The notes: a model not told the origin generated them from the sequence alone. A DNA stretch of 19,317 bases from Bacillus sp. ISL-7 (GCF_018613065.1 NZ_JAGGQW010000078.1:1-19317), one strand, 5' to 3'. Shown: positions 1 to 7,517, counted from the first letter of the stretch. Numbers and translations: made by a program.

Positions 1-47
1 CGTTACTATTTTCAGGATAGTTCAATACGCCGTGCATGGAGCCACTT

Positions 48-533
48 TCAGATTTCACCTTTCAATATAGGCAAAACTGTGGAATATTTTATTTCTCTTA
101 ACGATAAGTTAGTTTGAATTCGTGATATGCCAAGCCTATTTAACTTTCTTATAAAGCTATCCAATCCCTTCCTATCCCTAATAACTACCTTTATAAGATA
201 ATCATATTCTCCTGTTAAACAATGACATTCTAATACTTCTGTCATAGCTTTTAAGGCATTTTCCAAAACTTCCAATTGTTCAGCTTGATGAATATTTGTG
301 CTAATAAAAACATAGCAAAGTAAATCGAACCCAAGCTTCTCTTGATTTAAAATTGCGACTTGCCTATCGATAAACCCTTCACTTTCTAATCGTTTTATCC
401 TTGTGTGTGTCGCTGGCGGGGACAAATTGACACGTCTTGCAAGTTCAGCATTACTTAACTGAGCTTCTTTTTGCATTATATCTAAAATTTGAATATCAAC
501 ATCATCTAAAATTTTGCTTACAAAAGATTCCAT
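48..533 (-). CDS. Lrp/AsnC family transcriptional regulator
   Basis: 161-residue one-component DNA-binding regulator of the Lrp/AsnC family, the usual length for that family. An N-terminal winged helix-turn-helix is visible at about residues 12-60 (NAELARRVNLSPPATHTRIKRLE), followed by an RAM/AsnC effector domain at about residues 70-155 that contains the typical GEYDYLIKV strand. The ATG is preceded by GGGAG at an 8-nt spacing, which fixes the start. It is divergent from the EamA transporter to its right, a common arrangement in Bacillales in which an Lrp-type protein controls the adjacent exporter and itself. The effector is unknown; amino acids are typical for the family. The family call is firm; the link to the transporter is inferred from position. 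Confidence 0.93.
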   Translation of the reverse strand: MESFVSKILDDVDIQILDIMQKEAQLSNAELARRVNLSPPATHTRIKRLESEGFIDRQVAILNQEKLGFDLLCYVFISTNIHQAEQLEVLENALKAMTEVLECHCLTGEYDYLIKVVIRDRKGLDSFIRKLNRLGISRIQTNLSLREIKYSTVLPILKGEI

Positions 534-629
534 GCAATCTTCTCCCTTAATAATTATTCAAAATTCAGGTCTTTTTCAATAAATTAACTTAATTTTATTC
601 TTTAATATTTCACTTTTCATTTTAATTAT

Positions 630-644
630 TTCAATTTTATTGAA
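630..644. promoter_or_regulatory. candidate Lrp-type operator between divergent genes
   Basis: A 15-bp inverted repeat, TTCAAT-TTT-ATTGAA, lies in the very AT-rich gap between the lrp-like and eamA-like genes. Lrp-family sites are typically about 15-bp AT-rich imperfect palindromes, so the size and position fit. In such an AT-rich stretch a chance palindrome is possible. Confidence 0.35.
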
Positions 645-785
645 TTATACAAAATGTTATGTTGTAAAATCAATAAAAATGTTATGATCATTAATAAATC
701 GAAATGGAATATTCTAAATGTCATTGTGCACAATGGCTTCTATCTTTTTCACTGTACTAATGAAAAATCAAAGGAGCTAAATGGT

Positions 786-1721
786 ATGGCTAAATTTTAT
801 GTTTTATTGCTGCTTTTAACAAGCTTGCTATGGGGAGGAAATTTTGTAGTTGGAAAATCTCTTGTCGGTCATGCTTCTCCGTTGACCTTGACGAGCTTAA
901 GATGGATGATTGCTATTGTTATTCTTCTACCAATGGTATGGTGGAAAGAAAAAAGGATACTACCCTCACGAGATGCCATTCTTCCCATATTTTTCATGGG
1001 AATCACAGGAGTTGTTTTATTTAATCTCTTTCAATTTTTAGCATTGGAACGAACAACCTCGACTAATGTTGGATTAATTTCCACATTAAATACCATCTCG
1101 ATTTCCGTTTTTTCATTTATCTTTTTAAGAGAGAGAATTAACGTACTACAAATATTTTCAATGATTATTTCGCTTTTGGGTGTACTTCTCGTTCTTTCCA
1201 AAGGAAAGATCAACCTATTATTGTCAGTACATTTTAATACAGGCGATTTATGGATGATGGTAGCTGTATGCGTGTGGGGAATATACTCTGTGTGCAGTAG
1301 GTGGGCAATGAGAACGACATCACCGTTAATGGCTACATTGTACTCTGGAATATTTGGACTTCTCGTTGTTCTTCCATTTAACATTTTTGATTTTACTATT
1401 TCCAATATCAATCATTCTTTCATTCAATCCATTTTATATACAGGTGTTATCTCTACTGTCGTTTGTATGGTATTATGGAATATTGGTATACAGAAATTAG
1501 GTACTATAACATCTGGTATTTTCTTAAATTTCAATCCAGTTTTCACTGCAATTTTAGCGTTTATATTTTTAGGAGAACAATTGTCATGGGTACAGGGAAT
1601 TGGGGGATTCATTGTGATCTTAGGATGTTATTTATTTTCACACTTTAAGACAAGTGTAATCTCTCATACAACGGATTTATCTGCGAAGCCAGTACCAAAC
1701 TCTAAGTTGGTCATCCGTTAG
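786..1721 (+). CDS. EamA/DMT family transporter
   Basis: Integral membrane exporter of the drug/metabolite transporter superfamily, about 311 residues from the chosen start. It has two EamA repeats (about residues 8-138 and 152-288) with roughly ten hydrophobic segments and the characteristic LLWGGNFVVGK motif in the first helix. The open frame extends upstream to 654, but AAGGAG at 771-776 places a 9-nt spacer before the ATG at 786 (MAKFYVLL), so the longer start is unlikely. Substrate unknown; family members export amino acids, metabolites or drugs. Divergent transcription with the Lrp-type gene suggests amino-acid-responsive control. The tail after the last helix is short and polar. Confidence 0.92.
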   Translation: MAKFYVLLLLLTSLLWGGNFVVGKSLVGHASPLTLTSLRWMIAIVILLPMVWWKEKRILPSRDAILPIFFMGITGVVLFNLFQFLALERTTSTNVGLISTLNTISISVFSFIFLRERINVLQIFSMIISLLGVLLVLSKGKINLLLSVHFNTGDLWMMVAVCVWGIYSVCSRWAMRTTSPLMATLYSGIFGLLVVLPFNIFDFTISNINHSFIQSILYTGVISTVVCMVLWNIGIQKLGTITSGIFLNFNPVFTAILAFIFLGEQLSWVQGIGGFIVILGCYLFSHFKTSVISHTTDLSAKPVPNSKLVIR

Positions 1722-1750
1722 TTATTAAAGTAAGCCGATCGTTATGATAA

Positions 1751-1768
1751 AGCCGTCTATTGACGGCT
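1751..1768 (+). other. hairpin after the EamA gene
   Basis: Perfect 7-bp stem AGCCGTC/GACGGCT with a TATT loop, 29 nt after the eamA-like stop codon. No T-run follows, so it is at best a 3'-end stabiliser. The stretch CTATTGACGGC to GATCTTC at 1756-1780 resembles the segment just left of the dispersed repeat copy at 9162, so it may be part of that repeat. Confidence 0.35.
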
Positions 1769-1789
1769 CCGATCTTCCACTCAAATAAG

Positions 1790-1857
1790 AATAAAAGACC
1801 GCGCAGCGATCCTTCTTGAGCTCTAGCACCCGTTACTTTAAGTACATTTCTTCACAA
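1790..1857 (-). repeat. dispersed intergenic repeat, copy 1
   Basis: Copy of a repeat found five times in the window. On the plus strand the core is CTAGCACCCGTTACTTTAAG followed by TTCACAA. Read on the minus strand, the core runs into a hairpin (GATCGC/GCGGTC with one G-U pair, loop TGC, about 1796-1810) followed by TTTTATT, which resembles a Rho-independent terminator. Here no intact minus-strand gene lies immediately upstream of it, unlike the other copies. Confidence 0.7.
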
Positions 1858-1947
1858 ACTTAACTCTTCCCTTTAGCCTACCTTCATCCGAAAGGTTAAT
1901 TTGTATCAATTATGGTTGGTACAGTAAATTATTTCTAAGAAGAACCT

Positions 1948-1978
1948 AAAAAAAGCCCTATCTTGAAGGGCTTTTTTT
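1948..1978 (+). terminator. Rho-independent terminator
   Basis: AAAAAAAGCCCT with a short loop pairs with AGGGCTTTTTTT and ends in a T-run. The stem is A/T-extended on both sides, so it could terminate in either direction. The whole gap 1722-2278 holds no gene that I can see; it contains repeat copy 1, this terminator and the features upstream of the YjcZ genes. Confidence 0.7.
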
Positions 1979-2195
1979 GATTGAGACTATCCCAGTTTTA
2001 ACGTGTAAGTCTATTGCTTGAATATGTCTTTTAGCGGCTACTTTCTAGATTATGCATCTGTTTATTATGAAGAACCAAGTAGTTAAGCCTTTTTATTTTT
2101 ATTTTTAATTTAACTAAGCATTTTTAGCGTTAAGGAGTCTTTTATTCGCTACATAATGCAGTATCGTGTAATGATTTTCTCTAATAGTATAGATT

Positions 2196-2220
2196 GGGCT
2201 TTTGTATTTCGCAAAAGCCC
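2196..2220. other. hairpin upstream of the YjcZ genes
   Basis: Perfect 9-bp stem GGGCTTTTG/CAAAAGCCC with loop TATTTCG, ending 58 nt before the first YjcZ start and just upstream of a candidate sporulation promoter. It has no clean T-run on either strand. It may insulate the sporulation genes from upstream transcription. Confidence 0.4.
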
Positions 2221-2222
2221 TG

Positions 2223-2248
2223 ACACCTTTTGGATTTAATCATATTTT
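2223..2248 (+). promoter_or_regulatory. candidate sporulation (sigma-K/E-like) promoter
   Basis: AC at 2223-2224, 16 nt, then CATATTTT at 2241-2248, which fits the loose sigma-K pattern AC-N16/17-CATAnnnT. It lies 30 nt before the first YjcZ-type start codon. YjcZ-type genes are linked to sporulation in Bacillus, so the context fits. The motif is short and degenerate, so this is tentative. Confidence 0.35.
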
Positions 2249-2278
2249 GTATTGAATAGATGTAAAGGAGGTTATTAA

Positions 2279-2392
2279 ATGGATGGTGTAGGAGCTGGTG
2301 GAGGTTTTGCTTTAATCGTTGTCTTGTTTATCCTGCTTATTATTATTGGAGCGTCCTTTTTGGGCGGAGGATATGGTGGAGGATTTTATTAA
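2279..2392 (+). CDS. YjcZ family tiny sporulation membrane protein
   Basis: A 37-residue protein made of one hydrophobic helix ([20 protein letters not shown], about residues 9-28) between glycine-rich ends (GAGGG and GGGYGGGFY). This is the layout of the YjcZ/tiny TM sporulation protein family of Bacillales. Strong ribosome binding site AAAGGAGG at 2264-2271 with a 7-nt spacer to ATG. It is followed 32 nt downstream by a paralogue with an almost identical helix, and both are closed by the terminator at 2598-2634. The molecular role is unknown; members occur in spores and are thought to act at membranes. Confidence 0.88.
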   Translation: MDGVGAGGGFALIVVLFILLIIIGASFLGGGYGGGFY

Positions 2393-2424
2393 TTAAATAA
2401 TACTGATTGAAAGGGGGATTATTT

Positions 2425-2571
2425 ATGTTCGGTTATGGAGGATTCGGCGGCGGCTTTGGTGGCTGTGGTGGCTACGGTTACGGTGGCGGCTTTGGTTATG
2501 GCGGAGGTTTTGCCTTAATCGTTGTCTTGTTTATTTTATTAATTATCATTGGAGCAACTGTCTTTTATTAA
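2425..2571 (+). CDS. YjcZ family tiny sporulation membrane protein (Gly-rich)
   Basis: A 48-residue protein with a Gly/Tyr/Phe-rich N-terminal half (repeated GYGG, GGGFG and one Cys at about residue 14) followed by one transmembrane helix ([19 protein letters not shown]). Ribosome binding site AAAGGGGG at 2410-2417. The helix is nearly identical to that of the upstream gene at both protein and DNA level, so this is a tandem duplicate with a longer glycine-rich head. Probably cotranscribed with the upstream copy and expressed in sporulation (inference from family). Confidence 0.9.
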   Translation: MFGYGGFGGGFGGCGGYGYGGGFGYGGGFALIVVLFILLIIIGATVFY

Positions 2572-2597
2572 TTAAAAGCATCCAACCTAATTTTTTT

Positions 2598-2634
2598 CAG
2601 ATAAAAAAGCCCCGTTTTAGGGCTTTTTTATCTG
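2598..2634 (+). terminator. strong Rho-independent terminator of the YjcZ pair
   Basis: Perfect 15-bp stem CAGATAAAAAAGCCC / GGGCTTTTTTATCTG around a 7-nt loop (CGTTTTA), starting 26 nt after the second stop codon. The GC core followed by six T is classic. By symmetry it may also act on the minus strand. Confidence 0.9.
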
Positions 2635-2779
2635 GCTTTAATGCACCGAACGCATAATAAAGCACTGAGGAAGTAAAATGTATGGCGGTATGGCTGATGC
2701 TCACTTCTAGCTTATGCACTAGTATATATAAAGCATCATCAGATTAAGCCCTTATTTTATATTATAATTTCTATACCTA

Positions 2780-2795
2780 ATACCCCTAGGGGAGT
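2780..2795. promoter_or_regulatory. CsoR/CstR-like palindrome, orphan
   Basis: ATACCCCTAGGGGAGT contains the perfect 10-bp palindrome CCCCTAGGGG flanked by ATA on one side. CsoR/FrmR/CstR-family repressors recognise G-tract palindromes of the type ATACCCC-N-GGGGTAT. No intact gene follows it on either strand; only the 3' end of a broken dioxygenase gene is adjacent. If real, it is a leftover of a lost promoter. Confidence 0.28.
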
Positions 2796-2822
2796 TTGAT
2801 GCTCTTTTTTGGGTCTTTCCAC

Positions 2823-3066
2823 TTATTCATTAGATAATTCGAACAAAATCCCATTAGGCTCTCTGAAATATAACGCTTTAAAATAATAGCGTTCGTCCTT
2901 GCCAGAATTCGGCAACTGAGCTTCCTTCAATCGTTGTGCCCATTTTTCGTATTCTTCTTCGTTTGGAACACGGAAAGCAACATGATGGACTCCTCCACGA
3001 TCTAATCGCGCTCTAGGAAGGTCTTTCCTTGTTTCAATATGAACCTCTGCACCGCTGAAGCCTCCT
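2823..3066 (-). pseudogene. ring-cleaving dioxygenase (VOC/glyoxalase) fragment
   Basis: About 80 codons matching the second glyoxalase fold of ring-cleaving dioxygenases of the MhqO/MhqE type. Visible are GAEVHIE, the metal-ligand strand GVHHVAFRV, NSG, and the ending YFKALYFREPNGILFEL with the second metal-binding Glu. Family members are about 310 residues: the N-terminal two thirds are missing, and an early TAA after FELSNE removes the last 50 or so residues. On its right it abuts an oppositely oriented SDR pseudogene, so a rearrangement joined the two. Not expected to be functional. Confidence 0.8.
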
Positions 3067-3090
3067 CTGTTGCATCTAATATTTAACGGC

Positions 3091-3449
3091 CTAAATACTG
3101 ATGGCACAACCACTCTCTCAGAAAGTATGCCACTTATTATCGAAGCAATGGAAAACGAAGGTATAAAACGAATAATAATTTATAGGAACAGCGGGTATTT
3201 TGCAAAAGTAGAACCACACCAAATTCTTTGCGTTATCAATCAAGTGAATCAAAGCAGAAGTCAACCCGTGCAGCGAAAGAACATCATAAAGTTTACGATG
3301 TATATGCTCAAACAATCAACCCTCGAATGGACGATTATCTTCCTACGTACTTGCCGGATGGAGAAAGGGTAGGCAAATTTCGAATAGACCGAAATTTTTT
3401 GCTGTAGGGTGGAGCTGAAATATCCGTACCGGATAAAGCAGAATGGTGA
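3091..3449 (+). pseudogene. NmrA-like NAD(P)-binding SDR, frameshifted
   Basis: Remnant of an atypical SDR (NmrA/YhfK-like NAD(P)H-binding protein). Recognisable in order: TDGTTTLSESMPLIIEAM and GIKRII, then KVYD in another frame, LKQSTLEWTII, then PTYLPDGERVGKFRIDR in a further frame, an in-frame TAG, and GGAEISVPDKAEW ending at TGA. At least three frame breaks are therefore needed to read it. The N-terminal nucleotide-binding part is absent. Its left end meets the VOC fragment, which runs the opposite way. Confidence 0.7.
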
Positions 3450-3564
3450 AGTTAGCAATAAAACAGCGACAGGCTAGAACTTTTTTTGCTCCTCCTAGGC
3501 TACCACTGTTTTTATTGTTGGGGCTTGTCAAAATAAGCATGGTCGTTTTTTGTCCATCAACCGT

Positions 3565-4203
3565 TTAGGTCAAAAACTGGGGGGATTGGAGAGCGTGCAT
3601 CTGCCAAAAGGAAACAACCTGTTCCGTATCTGCCACCATTCCAAAATAGGTATCCACGGTTTTTAAGGTCATATCGTGTTCTTCCTGCGAAAAAGCCGCA
3701 CAGGCATCTTTCATGAGCAAGATTCGATAATCCAGCATAAACCCGTCTCTGGCGGTTGATTCCACGCAAAGATTCGTGCTGACTCCTGTTATAATCAAGG
3801 TTTCGATTTTAAGAGTTCGCAATATGGACTCCAGCATAGTATGAATGAAGCCGCTGTAACGATGCTTCTTCACAATGATGTCATTCGACTGCGGCGTAAC
3901 TTCGTAAAATTCCGCTCCCCAGCTCCCTGTCTGGCAAATCGGGTTGACTCCATCCGGAAAGCGGGAAAGCCAAACCTCGGAATCAGTCGACTTATCATGA
4001 TTGGTCTGCAAAAAAATGATTGGAACGGAGTGCTCTCTTGCCGCATCCAACAAGCTACGCAAGTTCGGAATTATTTTTTTGACCGCGCTGACATCGCTTC
4101 CGCTTTTGGCAATTGCTCCATCGGGATGGCAATAATCGTTTTGCACATCCACGACGATGACGGTCGTGTTTTTCCGTTCCAAGTTCTTTTTTAATTTTTC
4201 CAA
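3565..4203 (-). CDS. isochorismatase-family cysteine hydrolase
   Basis: 212-residue cysteine hydrolase of the isochorismatase-like superfamily (nicotinamidase/amidohydrolase relatives), cytoplasmic. The Asp-Lys-Cys triad is intact: D19 in VVDVQNDY, K113 in VKKHRYSGF and C146 in GVSTNLCVES, with the usual non-proline peptide motif GVSTN just before the Cys. I start it at TTG (4203), because AAAGGGG lies 8 nt upstream. The open frame reaches back to an ATG at 4281, but that extension has no ribosome binding site and lies in degraded argC-adjacent DNA; GTG at 4212 is another option. Substrate cannot be told from sequence. It is an intact gene in a stretch of pseudogenes. Confidence 0.88.
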   Translation of the reverse strand: MEKLKKNLERKNTTVIVVDVQNDYCHPDGAIAKSGSDVSAVKKIIPNLRSLLDAAREHSVPIIFLQTNHDKSTDSEVWLSRFPDGVNPICQTGSWGAEFYEVTPQSNDIIVKKHRYSGFIHTMLESILRTLKIETLIITGVSTNLCVESTARDGFMLDYRILLMKDACAAFSQEEHDMTLKTVDTYFGMVADTEQVVSFWQMHALQSPQFLT

Positions 4204-4304
4204 CCTTTTCACCCCTTTACCATGCTTATTATTCCAATTCGATGCCACAAATATTACAACATGCACATTAGGTCTATTCACCCCGTTCAGGTGAGATCAC
4301 CCTT

Positions 4305-4937
4305 CGCTCCCCAAAAAACCTAATATGTCAATAAGCAGGTGAACCAGAAACCATTTGAATCGATAAAATAACTTTGTGAAGAAATGTACTGATATGAACG
4401 AAACTGTCATGCTCCCTACCCAAATTGATTTTGGTTTCAGTTTTTGGGTAACTCTAAGCATTTTGATATTAAAAAGTTAGAAAATATTTTTTATGAAGGC
4501 GATTTTGAGCTTATATGAAAACAGTGATTTACGGTCAATATTCCCCTTGATATCAGCACATATTGGGGTGTGAAGTGCTCGTGGAAGGATTGTCCTGCAA
4601 TTACGGATTATTCCTGTTCTATTTCCTAGCTATGCTGATGGTTCACAACGTTGTAGAATAAAATATTGTTATGTATTTCGGGTTGATGCAGAGCATGATC
4701 TAGCTTATTCCCTGCTCCAACCGTTCCTTACATACCATATACAACAATTTTATCTAAATCAATGAGCCCTTCCCTCACCATTGGTGCAAGTGCAAGGATT
4801 ATAGATGAGGAGAAAAACCCAGGATTTGCGACAATTCTCGTACCCTTAATGTCATTTCGAAATAGTTCGGTTATTCCATAGACCGCTTCTGCTACCAAAT
4901 TCCATTGGCTATGCGTTTTGACGTATACCCGTTCCAA
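4305..4937 (-). pseudogene. argC: decayed argC (N-acetyl-gamma-glutamyl-phosphate reductase)
   Basis: The C-terminal half or more of ArgC can be followed through several stops. In order: EAVYGITEL, ANPGFFSSSIILALAPM, then after TAA (4728-4730) GTVGAGNKLDHALHQPEIHNN, VNHQHS, EIEQE, IAGQSFHEHFTPQYVLISRGIL and, in shifted frames, VGSMTVSFISVHF and VILSIQMVSGSP. The catalytic Cys of ArgC (NPGC) is Phe here. At least four in-frame stops and two frameshifts are present, and about 150 N-terminal residues are missing. The right end abuts the GC-rich permease gene. This pseudogene fills the apparent non-coding stretch 4282-4727. Confidence 0.8.
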
Positions 4938-4961
4938 TCCTCTTTGTTTTTCAATCGAAAG

Positions 4962-6131
4962 TCAGCATTCGGCCGGTGCGGTAGCAGGTGCTGGCGCGGT
5001 TTCGCGCTTCCTGCGGCTGACGGCAACACCGGCAGCGCTGATAGCGAGACATACGACCAATATCCATACAAGCGTCATGGCGCTCGCACCCAAGCTCGGA
5101 CCGCCGAAAAGCAGGTTCATGATCCCCTCCACCGCATAAGTGGCCGGCAAATAGTCGCTCACCCGATTATAAAACGAGCCCAGCAGCTCGCGCGGTACAA
5201 TCGCTCCGGAAGAAACCAACTGTGTCGAAAGCATGAGGATGTTAAGAAACATGCCCGCGTTGCCGAACAGAATCAGGAACATTTGAGCGAAAAACATGAA
5301 TGCGAGTAACACGAGCGACACGAAGCCCCACATCGTGGCAAAGCTGACGACGGATTGCCCGCCGAGCAAATGAACCATCGTCGTACTGACGAGTCCGATC
5401 AACACCGCCGCAATGACGTTGAGCATCACTCTGGCGCCGAATGCGTTCCACCTGCCGTATTGCCGTGAGACGATATTGACGGAAATCTGTAGGTTCTGCG
5501 CTTTGATCATCGATCCGACGAAGCAAGCGAGGACGAGCATCATCGGCACCATCTGGTTGTGCATACCGTTCACTTTGTTGTACGTCTGTATGTCGGATGT
5601 GACGCGTTCGGACAGTCCTTGCGCCATCTGATGTGCATGGGCGGTCGGGAAATTCGGGCTTACCTGCGTCAGTTTCGCTTGCGCTCCTGCGGCAATCGCC
5701 TGCTTATTGGCAAGCGCGGTAACGTTGCCGGCAACCGATTGCATAATGCTCTTAATGAGTTGCGGGTTCGATTCGTTCAAGTAGTAATGGATTTGCGCCG
5801 TTTGACCTGGAGTTTGCAGCTGCTTGGAGAAATCGGATGCCAGATACAGCACCATCTGCACGTCTCGTTTGTTCAACTTCGTTTGGGCGGCGGACAACGA
5901 ATCCATCCTCTCGATTCGGAAAGGCAGGTTCCCGGCAAGTCCGTCAGCGATGTTAGACCCGAGTCCTTGATCTTCGTTAACGATGGCGATAATCAAATTC
6001 TTGGTGTTGTCGGTAATTCCGTTGTAGCCTGTCATCCATACGATACTAAAAATGAGCTGAAACATCAATGCCACAACAACTCCGATAATCGTCGTGGGCT
6101 GGCGAAGCAATGCGATTATTGCATTTTTCAT
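4962..6131 (-). CDS. YhgE/Pip-like ABC-2 type membrane permease
   Basis: 389-residue membrane protein with one N-terminal transmembrane helix (about residues 15-37), a long extracytoplasmic domain (about 40-190), and five or six hydrophobic helices from about 195 to 370. This is the layout of the ABC-2 permease / YhgE-Pip / DUF3533 group. The extracytoplasmic part begins with the typical NLIIAIVNEDQG and includes a region where KRDVQMVLYLASDFSK can be read. It ends in an Ala/Pro-rich tail (APAPATAPAE). ATG is preceded by GGAGAG. Base composition is clearly richer in G+C than the AT-rich genes elsewhere, suggesting acquisition. No ATPase gene is adjacent. A palindrome just upstream suggests TetR-type repression. 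Function, perhaps export of toxic compounds, is inferred from related proteins. Confidence 0.85.
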   Translation of the reverse strand: MKNAIIALLRQPTTIIGVVVALMFQLIFSIVWMTGYNGITDNTKNLIIAIVNEDQGLGSNIADGLAGNLPFRIERMDSLSAAQTKLNKRDVQMVLYLASDFSKQLQTPGQTAQIHYYLNESNPQLIKSIMQSVAGNVTALANKQAIAAGAQAKLTQVSPNFPTAHAHQMAQGLSERVTSDIQTYNKVNGMHNQMVPMMLVLACFVGSMIKAQNLQISVNIVSRQYGRWNAFGARVMLNVIAAVLIGLVSTTMVHLLGGQSVVSFATMWGFVSLVLLAFMFFAQMFLILFGNAGMFLNILMLSTQLVSSGAIVPRELLGSFYNRVSDYLPATYAVEGIMNLLFGGPSLGASAMTLVWILVVCLAISAAGVAVSRRKRETAPAPATAPAEC

Positions 6132-6171
6132 GGCACATCTCTCCTTTTGTCATAATTAAATGTCTGTATAA

Positions 6172-6187
6172 TTAAACGTGTGTTTAA
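6172..6187. promoter_or_regulatory. candidate operator upstream of the permease
   Basis: Perfect inverted repeat TTAAAC-GTGT-GTTTAA, 41 nt upstream of the permease start, in an AT-rich promoter-like stretch. The size and symmetry fit a TetR-family operator, and permeases of this type are often next to TetR genes, but no such gene is adjacent here. Confidence 0.42.
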
Positions 6188-6197
6188 AATGTACGGC

Positions 6198-6466
6198 TCA
6201 TTTTTCCATCCGTTGATAGGTTTTCAAAACTCTTTTCCTCCCATCGAGAGATTTCAAGCATAATTTTGCCGGAACGGCAAGGAAATGCTGCAAAGAACCC
6301 GCGACAAAGAAATGGTTCAAATCACAATATATCCGGGAGTAGCAGCCTCAACTCCTGGTTCAGTCATTCAACTATCGTACCCGTTAGAGCTGAATTGTTG
6401 AGCTGCTTTTTTTACTGCCCATAACTGATGTTCATGAAATAACAATTCATAAGCTTGTTCTATAAT
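6198..6466. other. intergenic region with hairpin and possible ORF remnant
   Basis: No intact gene. On the minus strand a 45-codon open stretch ends at TGA (6198-6200) and reads like a protein tail (HFFVAGSLQHFLAVPAKLC), but it lacks a start and I do not recognise it. It contains the hairpin TTGCCG-GAA-CGGCAA at 6266-6280. At about 6341-6412 AGCAG/CTCAAC and GTTGAG/CTGCT form a long imperfect hairpin followed by seven T, which could act as a plus-strand terminator. Confidence 0.3.
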
Positions 6467-6649
6467 CTAAATAGAAGTAAAAAGGAAGGCATGGACCGCA
6501 TTCATACCTTCCTTTTGCAGCGCTTGGTTAATACGAGCTTCATAGCATAAAATACTGTCTCTGAGCTTCTCCAATTGACGAATGCGGAAATCAATTCTCA
6601 GCGTTTGCTTCGACTCGAAAAATTGACGGTGCTCACCTAGAATGCGCTC
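6467..6649 (-). pseudogene. aldehyde dehydrogenase N-terminal remnant
   Basis: About 60 codons resembling the N-terminus of NAD(P)-dependent aldehyde dehydrogenases: ILGEHRQFFESKQTLRIDFR, then IRQLEKLRDSI and YEARINQALQKE, ending at TAG (6467-6469). No start codon and no catalytic domain, so it is a fragment. Its upstream end overlaps the last codons of the SDR gene in another frame, so a recombination joint lies near 6640-6650. Confidence 0.68.
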
Positions 6650-7383
6650 GACATCATATCGTTGAACTGGGTCACAAAAGCGCCTTCGTTCGGGCCCGGG
6701 TTATTTCGAAGCATTTTCGCTTCTTCCACCAGAACCTCGTCTGTATTCGTACCAAGTACATTCATCGTTGCTTCAATGAATTGCGTAAGCGGCATCGCGT
6801 GCGGATTGTTGAGATTCATCAGATCCGTTTGAACCCCCGGCGGCGCCATTTCGAGTACTTTTACCGAAGTGTCTTTAAGCATGTACCGTTGAGAAAGCGA
6901 GTAGGAATGGAGTGCTGCTTTCGTCGCCGAATATACAGCGGTCATCGCTAGCGGCACGAATCCAAGTACCGAAGTCGTGTTGATGATAACCGCTTCTTCT
7001 TTGGACTTCAAATGCTCTATTAACGCAGACGTCATACGGATTGGCCCAAGCAAGTTTGTCGTGACAGTCGAAACCAAAACATCTTCGTCGATCACGCCCG
7101 CTGCGGTATCGGGCAGCATGATGCCGGCGTTGTTAAACAAGACATTTAAATCCGGGTATTCTTCGATTAACTGCTTGGCGACCGCCTTTATGCTGTCAGG
7201 ATCCTGTACATTCAACTCTACTCCGGACATCCCGGGATTCGCTTTAATCGTGTCCTCCAGACGCTCTTTTCGCCGCCCAGAGATGATAACTTTGTTTCCA
7301 AGTTTGTGTAAAGCTTCTGCTAGACCACGGCCAATTCCCGTACCGCCGCCTGTAATAAAAATCGTGTTTCCTGTAAGCTTCAT
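6637..7383 (-). CDS. SDR family oxidoreductase (DltE-like)
   Basis: 248-residue classical short-chain dehydrogenase/reductase, cytoplasmic, NAD(P)H-dependent. Visible are the cofactor motif TGGGTGIG (residues 11-18), NNAG, a catalytic Ser in INTTS and the YxxxK pair in YSATK; the pattern resembles the DltE/YvaG-like group. Start set at 7383, because GGAGG sits 8 nt upstream; an in-frame ATG at 7398 lies within that ribosome binding site and is unlikely. It lies 163 nt downstream of the marR gene on the same strand and carries the same 12-bp palindrome in its leader, so MarR control is likely. Substrate unknown. G+C is higher than in the AT-rich parts of the window. Confidence 0.92.
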   Translation of the reverse strand: MKLTGNTIFITGGGTGIGRGLAEALHKLGNKVIISGRRKERLEDTIKANPGMSGVELNVQDPDSIKAVAKQLIEEYPDLNVLFNNAGIMLPDTAAGVIDEDVLVSTVTTNLLGPIRMTSALIEHLKSKEEAVIINTTSVLGFVPLAMTAVYSATKAALHSYSLSQRYMLKDTSVKVLEMAPPGVQTDLMNLNNPHAMPLTQFIEATMNVLGTNTDEVLVEEAKMLRNNPGPNEGAFVTQFNDMMSSAF

Positions 7384-7517
7384 TTGTAAACCCTCCAAAA
7401 AATAATTTAATTTACCTTCATCTAAGGGATCATATACATTATCGAAGGAACATTAATACATGTTCATCGTGAGCCGCGGCATACTGAGACAGAAATCCAT
7501 GCCCCGAATCGAGTTAA

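Noticed and set aside
654..785. N-terminal extension of the EamA protein
   Set aside because: The segment is polar and not membrane-like, and the ribosome binding site is placed for the ATG at 786.
2674..2709. Tiny ORF starting MYGGMADAHF after the YjcZ terminator
   Set aside because: Ten codons; a weak ribosome binding site but no conserved feature, probably chance.
3343..3540. Minus-strand ORF over the SDR pseudogene
   Set aside because: No recognisable domain; lies opposite the frameshifted SDR and has no convincing start.
4204..4281. Longer start of the isochorismatase-type protein
   Set aside because: No ribosome binding site and no family similarity in the extra 26 residues.
4905..6155. 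Several plus-strand ORFs opposite the permease
   Set aside because: They are shadows of a GC-rich gene with few stops on the opposite strand.
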